A stretch of DNA of 64,000 nt from Paenibacillus radicis (ex Xue et al. 2023) (GTDB taxonomy: Bacteria > Bacillota > Bacilli > Paenibacillales > NBRC-103111). The position numbers and the translations under genes are program-made. Shown here piece after piece: positions 49,652 to 57,698 of the stretch. The stretch is from the NCBI RefSeq assembly GCF_024722015.1, contig NZ_JANQBD010000016.1, positions 1 to 64,000 of the forward strand. The letters run 5' to 3'. The notes beneath the pieces are model-generated. The model searched no databases and had not been told where the DNA came from. It was given only the letters and a program-made list of their open reading frames with translations. The number at the start of each line of letters is the position of its first letter. Position 1 is the first letter of the stretch.

Positions 49652-52144
49652 ATGAAGTGGTTATCATCGCTATTATCGGTGGTTCTAGTTGCCGTGTCTT
49701 TAAGTCCGGTTGCTCTTGCTGAAAATACAGAAGTACCTGCCAAGCAGGCTTCGTTGGTTAAGAAATCGGAGGATTTCAAAGATTTAAAAGGCCTCCCGCA
49801 AGAGGTGAAGGACAAGCTTGATGTATTGCTTCAGGACCATGTTTTTGATGGAGTTTCCGATACTGTATTTGGTGTGGATGATAAAATGAATCGTGCCCAA
49901 TTTGCCAAGGTTGCTGCCATTATTTTTGCATTGCCCATTAATAAAGCTCTCATGAAAAGCTCGTTTACGGATGTCCGATCCGATGATCCGGCTAATGGCT
50001 ATGCGCTGCCCTTTATCGAGGCGTTAAAAGCGGCTGGACTCACCAATGGTGTCGATGAGGAAGGAAAGCTGTATAACCCATCGGGTATTGTTACCCGGCA
50101 GGAGTTGGCGGCATTCTTGATTCGCGGGCTCAAATGGAAGGATGCAGGGGTTACTCCGACTTCTGACAGTACTGTGGATGACTGGGCGAAGGGATACATT
50201 ACGCTGGCGCTTGAGAACAAGCTTATGACTCAAGTGGCTGTAGGGAGCTTCGGCGGCAAAGTCGCATCGACTCGCAAAACATTGGCACTCGCCAGCTTCG
50301 AAGCGAGACGAGCCGTTCAGACGGCGGTGACTCCAGTGGCTGGTGGCACAACAGCAGCCGCGAGTACGGCGCTGCCTGCGGGTATTACCGTATTGCCTAC
50401 AAGTATCCAGCTGGATATGGACAAAACCTCTACCCTGAGCGTAGGGGATAAATATTACGACGCTGACGGCAGAATATCTACAGTGTGGCAGCCGCCAGTC
50501 ATAGGATTAAAAGTGGGTGGGCCTAATAACTATGAGTTTAGCGCCAGCCAGATCGAAACCTTGTACAGCAATGGTTATATTGAAGTATCTGCTTCCGGGG
50601 GCATTGTGTTAGATAATCCTGCCATCGGACAAAGCTCGGTTGGACTCGGCAAAGTTGTAATAAAAGAAGTAACGGCTGAAGGAGACGCTTCAGTTAGTGC
50701 CAAGCTAACTCATATCAATGATGCGGCTGTAACCCATACGACTCAAGTAAAAGCCATGCGTATTCCGACAAGCATAGAGGTCAATTCCAAGGAAATGGTT
50801 GTACTCGCTGAGAATGACCAGCCCCAAAGCTTCATATTTAATGTGAAGGATCAGTATGGGAAGATATTTAATGCAGCTTCTTCTTTGGACAGCAGCTCTT
50901 ATATGATTAATTATAAGCTTGAAAGGATTTCCGGTGAGCCTGGCCTGCAAAGTGCAGGAGGGATATTTACCACTCCATGGGATGAGCAGAAGCTGGATGC
51001 TGCAGAACATGTGCAAAGCTGGAAGCTTCCCATAGAGCAAGGCGGGGATATGAATAAGTTTATGTTCAAGCCTAATCATAAGCCGGTAGGCCCTGCGGGC
51101 TCCGAATATACAATTACTGCAACTGTCATTAATAAAAATACAGCTCAAGAGATCGCCTCAGCAGCGAGTAGCTTGAAGGTTTATAACTGGAAAGTCCTGG
51201 ACCCCAAAATGACTTATGAGGTAGATGTGAATGGTTCGCATTTTGCAGCCGGTAAATATTTGTTTGAACGCAAGCTGCTAAGCAGCGAGGATGATATCGC
51301 CACACTGAACGCCAAATATTCGTATTATGGCAAAGAAGTCAATATCATAGCTACAGATGATAAAAACCGAAGAATTGATATTACCAAGGTGCTAAAAGAT
51401 GACTCCAACAAGCCGATATCCATCGTTCAAAGTATTACTGCGAATAAAAAGGATACGCTCATTGGCGCCCCAGGCATTAATGTAGCTGACATTCCCGTCT
51501 ATAAAGTGTATGGCATTCAACCCATGGATTTATTCGATATCGATGTAACCTTCCAAACTCCTAATGGAGTCAAGAAATTGACGAAACGACAATTAAGTAT
51601 CGAGTATGCGGAGCCGGCAACGAAAGCGGTAGCCTTAAAAAACATTGCGCTTAGCTTTAATCTAAATACCGTGTATGAAATCCGCAAGCTCGATGGGACG
51701 ATTGAAAAAATCAAAGGCTCCGATTATTTGGAAAGCAAACCTAATGTGTGGGAGTTTCTAAAATTCGGAGATAATAATGGCCAGGATACGAAGGATGAAA
51801 GTCAGTTTTTCAGATATTTTATTCAGTCGACAGATCAGTTTGGATACAAATATCAGAACACGAGTGATAACAAGATGAAGGATTTCACAAATAATTTGGA
51901 TTTGCTGAAAATGAAGGTGATCGTAGATACGGAAGACAAGAATCCACCGAAGTGGAGTGTGAAAGACGAGGCGGCGAAAGATAAGATTTGGATAGATGAC
52001 CAGCTCCGGATTCATTATGAGCCTCATGCTAAAAAAGCCGACGGCTCCTTCGACTATTCGAAGAAAAATTTGCAAAGCTTCAGTATCGAGCTGGTGTCGC
52101 CTACTCTTCAGCGGTCATGGTGCATTGTTACATTGAATTACTAA
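49652..52144 (+). CDS. Large surface protein with N-terminal SLH domains
   Basis: An 830-residue exported protein with a signal peptide (1-23, ending ALAEN). SLH motifs occupy about 60-215 (FDGVSDTVFGVDDKMNRAQFA, FTDVRSDDPANGYALPFIEAL, GVTPTSDSTVDDWAKGYITLA). Several beta-rich segments follow with a repeated style (LPTSIQLDMDKTSTLSVG, VKDQYGKIFNAASSL), which resemble bacterial Ig-like modules. SLH at the N-terminus should anchor it to the cell wall. The final residues (LQRSWCIVTLNY) look atypical for the family, so an indel near 52100 cannot be excluded. Function unknown; an S-layer-associated structural protein is the simplest reading. Confidence 0.78.
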   Translation: MKWLSSLLSVVLVAVSLSPVALAENTEVPAKQASLVKKSEDFKDLKGLPQEVKDKLDVLLQDHVFDGVSDTVFGVDDKMNRAQFAKVAAIIFALPINKALMKSSFTDVRSDDPANGYALPFIEALKAAGLTNGVDEEGKLYNPSGIVTRQELAAFLIRGLKWKDAGVTPTSDSTVDDWAKGYITLALENKLMTQVAVGSFGGKVASTRKTLALASFEARRAVQTAVTPVAGGTTAAASTALPAGITVLPTSIQLDMDKTSTLSVGDKYYDADGRISTVWQPPVIGLKVGGPNNYEFSASQIETLYSNGYIEVSASGGIVLDNPAIGQSSVGLGKVVIKEVTAEGDASVSAKLTHINDAAVTHTTQVKAMRIPTSIEVNSKEMVVLAENDQPQSFIFNVKDQYGKIFNAASSLDSSSYMINYKLERISGEPGLQSAGGIFTTPWDEQKLDAAEHVQSWKLPIEQGGDMNKFMFKPNHKPVGPAGSEYTITATVINKNTAQEIASAASSLKVYNWKVLDPKMTYEVDVNGSHFAAGKYLFERKLLSSEDDIATLNAKYSYYGKEVNIIATDDKNRRIDITKVLKDDSNKPISIVQSITANKKDTLIGAPGINVADIPVYKVYGIQPMDLFDIDVTFQTPNGVKKLTKRQLSIEYAEPATKAVALKNIALSFNLNTVYEIRKLDGTIEKIKGSDYLESKPNVWEFLKFGDNNGQDTKDESQFFRYFIQSTDQFGYKYQNTSDNKMKDFTNNLDLLKMKVIVDTEDKNPPKWSVKDEAAKDKIWIDDQLRIHYEPHAKKADGSFDYSKKNLQSFSIELVSPTLQRSWCIVTLNY

Positions 52145-52167
52145 TAGTGAATACATTGATATAGGGA

Positions 52168-52212
52168 GAAGGGGCTCCTCCATCCAAGCAGGTGGGGAGC
52201 TCCTTTTTTTTG
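52168..52212 (+). terminator. Rho-independent terminator
   Basis: A long stem, AAGGGGCTCCTCCATCC with GGTGGGGAGCTCCTT, is followed by eight T. It ends the SLH gene. Confidence 0.85.
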
Positions 52213-52227
52213 TTCGATCCCTAGCAT

Positions 52228-52620
52228 TTAACAATAGCATGAAGGTGAAGAATCGGGCTGCTGCTGAACGCTTGATGCCGGTTCTTTACCTGGGTACGCC
52301 TCGAAAGCTTTGATAGCGTGAACCCCATGGCTTAGAATGGCACCCGCTCTTGTGGAGGCAGCAGTAAGCAAGGCTTCGACAATTTCCTCCATGGTTCCTC
52401 CGAGCTCTTTAAATTTGCGGACATGTACATCAATGCAATAAGGGCAGCCGGTAATATGGGCGGTTACGATAGCAATCAGCTCTTTTATTTTCACGGGCAA
52501 TATGGAGGATGAGTGGTACACTTCCTGCTCGAAGGCAAAAAAAGCTGCCGAAGCATGGGGAGCTAGCTTTACTAGCTCAGGAATTCGCTGAAGATCTGTT
52601 TTGTCGTAATATGAACTCAT
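52228..52620 (-). CDS. Carboxymuconolactone decarboxylase-like (AhpD-type) protein
   Basis: A 130-residue protein with the AhpD/CMD helix and active site: KIKELIAIVTAHITGCPYCIDVHVRKFKEL, where CPYC and the following His form the CxxC-x3-H disulfide-reducing motif. The tail is Cys-terminated (PSCYC), which is unusual. Such proteins reduce peroxides via lipoyl or thioredoxin-like partners. It is 66 bases downstream of the Crp/Fnr gene in the same direction and is probably its co-transcribed partner. Confidence 0.82.
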   Translation of the reverse strand: MSSYYDKTDLQRIPELVKLAPHASAAFFAFEQEVYHSSSILPVKIKELIAIVTAHITGCPYCIDVHVRKFKELGGTMEEIVEALLTAASTRAGAILSHGVHAIKAFEAYPGKEPASSVQQQPDSSPSCYC

Positions 52621-52686
52621 TGGGTTTCCCTCCTTGGAAAAATGAAATCTGCTTTCACTTTTGATTATAGAGGGAGCGGCAGAGGG

Positions 52687-53373
52687 TTACCGTGACTTAG
52701 TTACATTAATTAAAATTTGTTCCAGCAATGGTGGATTAATAAGTTCAATTCGGCCTCTTCCCAATCGCAATGCGCCCTTTCTCTCGAAATCCTTCAAGGT
52801 ACGGCTTACAACCTCGCGAGCGGTTCCCAATTCAGAAGACAATTGCTCATGCGTGATGGTCAAATGCTTCGAGCCGTCAGATGTTCTATGTATCAGGAAA
52901 TCGGCAAGCCGGTGATGGATGCTTTTGAATGCAATATCATCAAGAAGCTGGGTGACATCAATTACCTTCCGGGCAATTTGTTTGAAAATAAATTGTTTAA
53001 GCGGTTTATGTTGAGGTTGATCCAGCCAATGCTTGAATAGGGAGATCGGTATGATGAGAATATCTGTAGTGGCTTCCACATCGGCCGAAGCTTCGTATTC
53101 CGTTTCTCCCAATATACTGCACATCATTAAGGAGCAGCACTCTCCACCTTGAATGCGATAGAGTGATACCTCTCTGCCCATTGGATTCATTTTATAAATT
53201 CGGACGCTGCCTTGCAGAATAAAAAGGGCATGCTGGAGCAGGTGGCCCTCTATTATAGAATGCTTTGTAGATGAATCGACAGTAACGATATCGGAAGCTT
53301 GCCAATCATGCTCAGAAAGTGATGAAAAGCAGGGGAATAGGTGGATGATCTGCTGGATGCGAGTGTTGTCCAT
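52687..53373 (-). CDS. Crp/Fnr-family transcriptional regulator
   Basis: A 228-residue regulator. The cyclic-nucleotide-like domain is at about 15-120 (LQHALFILQGSVRIYKMNPMG, QGGECCSLMMCSIL). The winged helix is at about 150-225 (HRLADFLIH, ITHEQLSSELGTAREVVSRTL). An N-terminal Cys (PCF) and the CC pair (ECCSLMMC) might sense redox or metals. The adjacent AhpD-like gene suggests a peroxide- or redox-linked regulon. Ribosome binding site AAGGAGACC. Confidence 0.85.
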   Translation of the reverse strand: MDNTRIQQIIHLFPCFSSLSEHDWQASDIVTVDSSTKHSIIEGHLLQHALFILQGSVRIYKMNPMGREVSLYRIQGGECCSLMMCSILGETEYEASADVEATTDILIIPISLFKHWLDQPQHKPLKQFIFKQIARKVIDVTQLLDDIAFKSIHHRLADFLIHRTSDGSKHLTITHEQLSSELGTAREVVSRTLKDFERKGALRLGRGRIELINPPLLEQILINVTKSR

Positions 53374-53519
53374 ATCGGTCTCCTTGGTTTGTTGAGGTGT
53401 TGTGATTTAAACATTCTCTTTGCAAGTGGGATATCCTGTTAATTTAGGATGGTCCTGTTTAATAAGTGAGAATGTTTTTCATTGACAATCGATGGATAAG
53501 GGATATAAAATCTAAGTTG

Positions 53520-53534
53520 TGATAATAATTATCA
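53520..53534 (+). promoter_or_regulatory. Fur box
   Basis: TGATAATAATTATCA is a perfect match to the Bacillus 7-1-7 Fur element, about 80 bases before the siderophore importer operon. Confidence 0.9.
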
Positions 53535-53613
53535 TTTTCACTATACTCGGATGAAGTTTGTTTAAAAATAATGAGTTAATACATAAGCATGCTTAGACTA
53601 GGGGGATTTGTTG

Positions 53614-54477
53614 ATGACCGGCTTATTTACCAAAAAGTTGGATGTCGCCTATGACGACGCTTTAATAGTTAAAGATTTGAATTTATCTATTCCCATCGGC
53701 AAAATAACCGCTCTTGTAGGCTCCAATGGCTCCGGCAAATCAACGATTCTAAAATCCATGGCAAGGATTATTAAGCCCAGAGGCGGGCAAGTATTCCTGG
53801 ACGGCAAATCCATTCATCAACAAACGACCAAAGAAGTTGCTAAGCAGCTGGCTATATTGCCGCAAAATCCTACGGCACCGGACGGTTTGACGGTGAGCGA
53901 GCTCGTGTCCTATGGACGGTTTCCGCATCAGAAGGGATTCGGTTCCCTTAGCAAAGAGGATAGAGAGGTTATCCAATGGGCAGTTGAAGTAACGGGGATG
54001 ACTGACTTCCATGATCGCCCGGTTGACCAGCTTTCCGGAGGACAGCGCCAGCGTGCCTGGATTGCCATGGCTCTGGCACAGAAGACGGATATCCTGTTTC
54101 TCGATGAGCCTACTACTTTTCTGGATATGGCGCATCAGCTCGAAGTTTTGAAATTGCTGCAGAAATTGAACGCCCAAGAAGGGCGTACTATCATTATGGT
54201 GGTTCATGATTTGAATCATGCAAGCCGTTATGCCCAGCATATGGTAGCTATACAGCGTGGTCAAGTAGTAAGCGAAGGATCGCCTGAGCAGGTTATGACA
54301 CAGGAAGTGCTTCGTATGGTATTCGGCATTGAGGCGGATATTTACCCCGATCCTCGCACGGGCGTTCCTCTTTGCTTACCCTACGAGCTGGCTGGCTCCA
54401 TTCCGGTCACCAATCCCCATAAAATCGTTGCGGAAGAGCCTCGGTCTGAGCAGCAGCTAATCTCTGCAAAGGCTTAA
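53614..54477 (+). CDS. Ferric-siderophore ABC importer ATPase
   Basis: A 287-residue ATPase of the FecE/FhuC/YusV group with Walker A GSNGSGKST, Q-loop AILPQNPTAPDGLTV, signature LSGGQRQR, Walker B ILFLDEPTTFLD and H-loop VVHDLNHA. The C-terminus (FGIEADIYPDPRTGVPLCLPY) is a FecE-type hallmark. First gene of a four-gene iron operon behind a perfect Fur box. The ATG at 53614 has GGGGG eight bases before it. Confidence 0.9.
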   Translation: MTGLFTKKLDVAYDDALIVKDLNLSIPIGKITALVGSNGSGKSTILKSMARIIKPRGGQVFLDGKSIHQQTTKEVAKQLAILPQNPTAPDGLTVSELVSYGRFPHQKGFGSLSKEDREVIQWAVEVTGMTDFHDRPVDQLSGGQRQRAWIAMALAQKTDILFLDEPTTFLDMAHQLEVLKLLQKLNAQEGRTIIMVVHDLNHASRYAQHMVAIQRGQVVSEGSPEQVMTQEVLRMVFGIEADIYPDPRTGVPLCLPYELAGSIPVTNPHKIVAEEPRSEQQLISAKA

Positions 54478-54481
54478 AGTG

Positions 54482-55510
54482 ATGGACCTTAAGAAGAAAA
54501 GTTCTATATCCCCTACTAACATTTCGATTCTAAGCCTAGTTCTTATCGTGGCTGTAATTGGATTGTTGATTTCCATGTTTATAGCCATATCTTTCGGTGC
54601 CAAAGAGATGACGCTTGAGACGGTATGGACAGCAATCCTCCATTATAATCCGGCATTGACAACACATCAGATTATTCATGAATTGCGGCTTCCGAGAGTA
54701 ATAGGAGCGGCCGTGATTGGAGCAGCATTTGCGGTTTCGGGTGCATTAATGCAGGGAGTGACGCGCAATCCATTGGCTGATGCAGGGATTTTGGGAATTA
54801 ATGCGGGCGCTATGTTTGTCGTGGCGCTTAGTTTTGCGTTTTTGCCGAATTTGCCGTACTCCGCACTGATGGTGCTTTCGTTTGCTGGGGCTGCGCTCAG
54901 CGCTTTATTCATCTTTTTGCTTGGATCAAGCTCAGCTGGCGGTTTAACGCCTTTAAAATTAACGATAGCGGGTGCCGTAGTCGCAGCGTTATTGCATTCA
55001 CTCAGCTCCGGTGTGGCGATTTATTATGATTTGAGCCAGGACTTGGCCTTTTGGTACGCAGGAGGTGTTTCCGGTGTAAAGTGGTCTCATTTGGAGCTGC
55101 TGGTACCTATCCTGGCGGTTACCTTCCTAGGGACCTTGGTGCTGGGACGGTCCATTTCGTTGCTTTCATTGGGTGACGAGGTAGCTGCCAATCTGGGTGT
55201 CAAAACAAGACGAATAAGAGCTCTCGGCATGACGGCGGCGTTGATTTTGGCTGGTGTATCGGTATCAGCTGTTGGTTCGATTGGATTTGTGGGTCTGGTC
55301 ATTCCACATATCTCGCGCAAGCTGGTTGGCGTCGATTATCGGTTCATCATTCCGGTGTCTGCTCTATTAGGCGCTGTTCTGCTGGTTTTGGCCGATTTGG
55401 GAGCACGTATGGTTAATCCGCCGCGGGAGCTTGCCATCGGAGTAATGGTTGCGCTTGTTGGTGTTCCTTTCTTTCTTTATTTGGCTCATAAAGAAAGGAG
55501 GAGCTTGTAG
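54482..55510 (+). CDS. Ferric-siderophore ABC importer permease, FecCD family
   Basis: A 342-residue permease with about nine to ten membrane segments and family motifs: HELRLPRVIGAAVIGAAFAVSG, QGVTRNPLADAGILGINAGA, and SIGFVGLVIPHISRKLVG. It pairs with the next permease and the preceding ATPase. Start ATG at 54482 or GTG at 54479. Confidence 0.92.
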   Translation: MDLKKKSSISPTNISILSLVLIVAVIGLLISMFIAISFGAKEMTLETVWTAILHYNPALTTHQIIHELRLPRVIGAAVIGAAFAVSGALMQGVTRNPLADAGILGINAGAMFVVALSFAFLPNLPYSALMVLSFAGAALSALFIFLLGSSSAGGLTPLKLTIAGAVVAALLHSLSSGVAIYYDLSQDLAFWYAGGVSGVKWSHLELLVPILAVTFLGTLVLGRSISLLSLGDEVAANLGVKTRRIRALGMTAALILAGVSVSAVGSIGFVGLVIPHISRKLVGVDYRFIIPVSALLGAVLLVLADLGARMVNPPRELAIGVMVALVGVPFFLYLAHKERRSL

Positions 55511-56527
55511 ATGAACCATCTCACGCATGTCAGAGGGAAGAAAGCGGTTAAAGTGGGCTGCATTCTGCTGCTTATCTGCTTCAGTGTCATTGTTATCAGC
55601 CTAAATACAGGTACGATTCGGATTCCCCCTACAGATGTGCTCCAAACCTTATTCGGATATGGCAGCGCTGATAATACGCTAGTGCTATTCGACTATCGAC
55701 TTCCCCGTATTGTAATTACGATGTTAGCTGGAATTGGCTTGGGTGTATCCGGAGCCATACTGCAAGGATTATCCCGCAATGCTCTGGCAGATCCGGGTAT
55801 TCTGGGTATCCATGCAGGGGCTTCGTTTGGTCTTATTGTATTTGTGACCTATTTTCAATCCATGACGGGTAATGCTGCCCTGTTGATTCCAATGTTTACT
55901 TTTGCGGGCGGTGTAGTGACAGCTTGTTTGATTGTTTGGTTAGCCAACGACCGTCATAAGGGCTTGCTGCCTGTGCGGTTAATTTTAATTGGAATTGCTG
56001 TAGCGGCGGGTTTTAGCGCCATTACGCTCTTTTTATCATTGAGGCTTGATGAAAAAACGTATGCCTTCACTTCAAGATGGCTGGTCGGAAATGTTTGGGG
56101 GAGGGACTGGATCCATGTGTATGCTTTGCTTCCGTGGATTGCGATTTTTGTCCCGTATGCGTTTTTTCAATCCAAAGCATTAAATGCGTTCACACTGGGA
56201 GATGAATTGGCAACGGGTATAGGAACTTCTGTACGCAGGCGGAGGCTGCAGTTGTTAGCCGCTGCTGTAGCATTATCCTGCGCAAGTGTATCCATGGCGG
56301 GAGGAATCGGCTTCATAGGCTTGGTTGCCCCTCACCTGGCACGCCGTCTTGTAGGGCCGATGCATCAGCACGTTCTGCCGATCTCGGGTCTCATCGGTTT
56401 GGTTATATTGGTGGTTGCGGATACGATAGGACGATCTATCTTCCAACCCAATGCAATACCGGCCGGTATAGTTGTAGCAGCAGTGGGCGCACCTTATTTT
56501 CTGTATTTACTTCGCAAAACCAAATAA
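55511..56527 (+). CDS. Ferric-siderophore ABC importer permease, FecCD family
   Basis: A 338-residue permease with the same layout: DYRLPRIVITMLAGIGLGVSG, QGLSRNALADPGILGIHAGAS, GGIGFIGLVAPHLARRLVG. It begins directly after the preceding stop with AAAGGAGGAG as ribosome binding site. Confidence 0.92.
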   Translation: MNHLTHVRGKKAVKVGCILLLICFSVIVISLNTGTIRIPPTDVLQTLFGYGSADNTLVLFDYRLPRIVITMLAGIGLGVSGAILQGLSRNALADPGILGIHAGASFGLIVFVTYFQSMTGNAALLIPMFTFAGGVVTACLIVWLANDRHKGLLPVRLILIGIAVAAGFSAITLFLSLRLDEKTYAFTSRWLVGNVWGRDWIHVYALLPWIAIFVPYAFFQSKALNAFTLGDELATGIGTSVRRRRLQLLAAAVALSCASVSMAGGIGFIGLVAPHLARRLVGPMHQHVLPISGLIGLVILVVADTIGRSIFQPNAIPAGIVVAAVGAPYFLYLLRKTK

Positions 56528-56549
56528 AACTAATTTAAGGGGATCATTT

Positions 56550-57515
56550 ATGAAAAAGACTTTATTCATTTTACTGACCATTATGTCTATTCTTATTGTA
56601 TCGGCATGCGGTGAAAAGGCGCCGCAACCAGCGGCATCACCTCAGCAGGGCACAGCCTCCCAGCCAAGCACAGCTGTTCAGCCTGCGGCACCAAGCGGGG
56701 ATAAAGCAGCAGCCGGCAAGGAGCCTAGAATCGCTTCGGTATCTATACATTTGACCAATGACCTGCTTGCTCTTGGTATTACTCCTGTCGGCTCCGTTAT
56801 CGGCGGAGATTTGAAGGCGTTCCTGCCTCATGTGGCTGATAGATTGAAAAATACAAAACCACTCGGTGTAGTAACAGATCCCGATATGGAGACGTTGCTT
56901 TCACTTAAGCCTGAGGTGATCTACCTTGACCAGCAGTACGCGGGAAAAGATATTGCCAAATATGAAAAAATCGCGAAAACAGAAGTATTTAATCTGGATG
57001 ATGGGACTTGGCGGGATCAGGTGAAAAAAATCGGGAAGCTTGTTAATCGCGAACAACAGGCCGATGATTTCGTCAAAGCTTATCAAGCTCAGACAGAACG
57101 TGTAAAAGCGCTCGTGAACAATAAAATCGGTAACGGAACCGTAATGGCCGTACGTGTTACTGCCAAAGAATTGCGCGTCTTTAGTACAAGACGTCCAATA
57201 GGACCGCTCCTATACGAAGACATGGGCTTAAAGCCGGCCAAAGGTGTCGATAAAATAAGTAAAGATAAAGCATTTGAAGTGATTTCTCAGGAAGTGCTTC
57301 CTGATTATGATGCGGATGCCATCTTCATTGTTCTCAATAAAGAGGATGGAGCACAGAAGTTGTACCAGCAGCTGCAAGCAAGCCCGATTTGGCAAGGGTT
57401 AAAGGCGGTAAAAGCGAACCACATCTACGTAGTTCCAGAACAGCCATGGCTCGATTATTCGGCAATGGGCGCCAAAATGGCGATGGATGATGCGGAAAAA
57501 ATATTCGCGAAGTAA
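56550..57515 (+). CDS. Ferric-siderophore-binding lipoprotein
   Basis: A 321-residue lipoprotein with lipobox VSAC (Cys about 20), an Ala/Pro/Gln linker, and a class III binding fold (ALGITPVGSVIGGDLKAFL, DMETLLSLKPEVIYLDQQ, AMGAKMAMDDAEKIFAK). Last gene of the iron operon, so this is the matched binding protein for the FecCD permeases. It differs in motifs from the two orphan binding proteins at 15-19 kb, and probably binds another siderophore. Confidence 0.9.
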   Translation: MKKTLFILLTIMSILIVSACGEKAPQPAASPQQGTASQPSTAVQPAAPSGDKAAAGKEPRIASVSIHLTNDLLALGITPVGSVIGGDLKAFLPHVADRLKNTKPLGVVTDPDMETLLSLKPEVIYLDQQYAGKDIAKYEKIAKTEVFNLDDGTWRDQVKKIGKLVNREQQADDFVKAYQAQTERVKALVNNKIGNGTVMAVRVTAKELRVFSTRRPIGPLLYEDMGLKPAKGVDKISKDKAFEVISQEVLPDYDADAIFIVLNKEDGAQKLYQQLQASPIWQGLKAVKANHIYVVPEQPWLDYSAMGAKMAMDDAEKIFAK

Positions 57516-57594
57516 GCTGCGGCAGAAAAGTGGGGCTATTCCAAAGCCGGTTTAGGAGAATGAGCCTCGGATTTGTCCTTATATGGTTGGTTGC

Positions 57595-57636
57595 AAAAGA
57601 ACCTTCGATCCCTTTTAGCGGGTTGAAGGTTCTTTT
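57595..57636. terminator. Terminator of the siderophore importer operon
   Basis: A perfect 12-bp stem, AAAAGAACCTTC with GAAGGTTCTTTT, has T on both outer sides, so it can act in both directions between convergent genes. Confidence 0.85.
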
Positions 57637-57698
57637 GTGCATGGCAGAGGTTTTACTTATTGGGTATACCCTTTTAAGAGAGCTCCTCTTGTACATTA

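Noticed and set aside
52080..52144. Frameshift at the end of the SLH protein
   Set aside because: The terminal residues look odd, but the alternative frames do not give a clearly better continuation, and a terminator follows at a normal distance.
53749..54264. 171-codon minus-strand frame opposite the siderophore ATPase
   Set aside because: It is the reverse-strand shadow of a gene with all ABC ATPase motifs.
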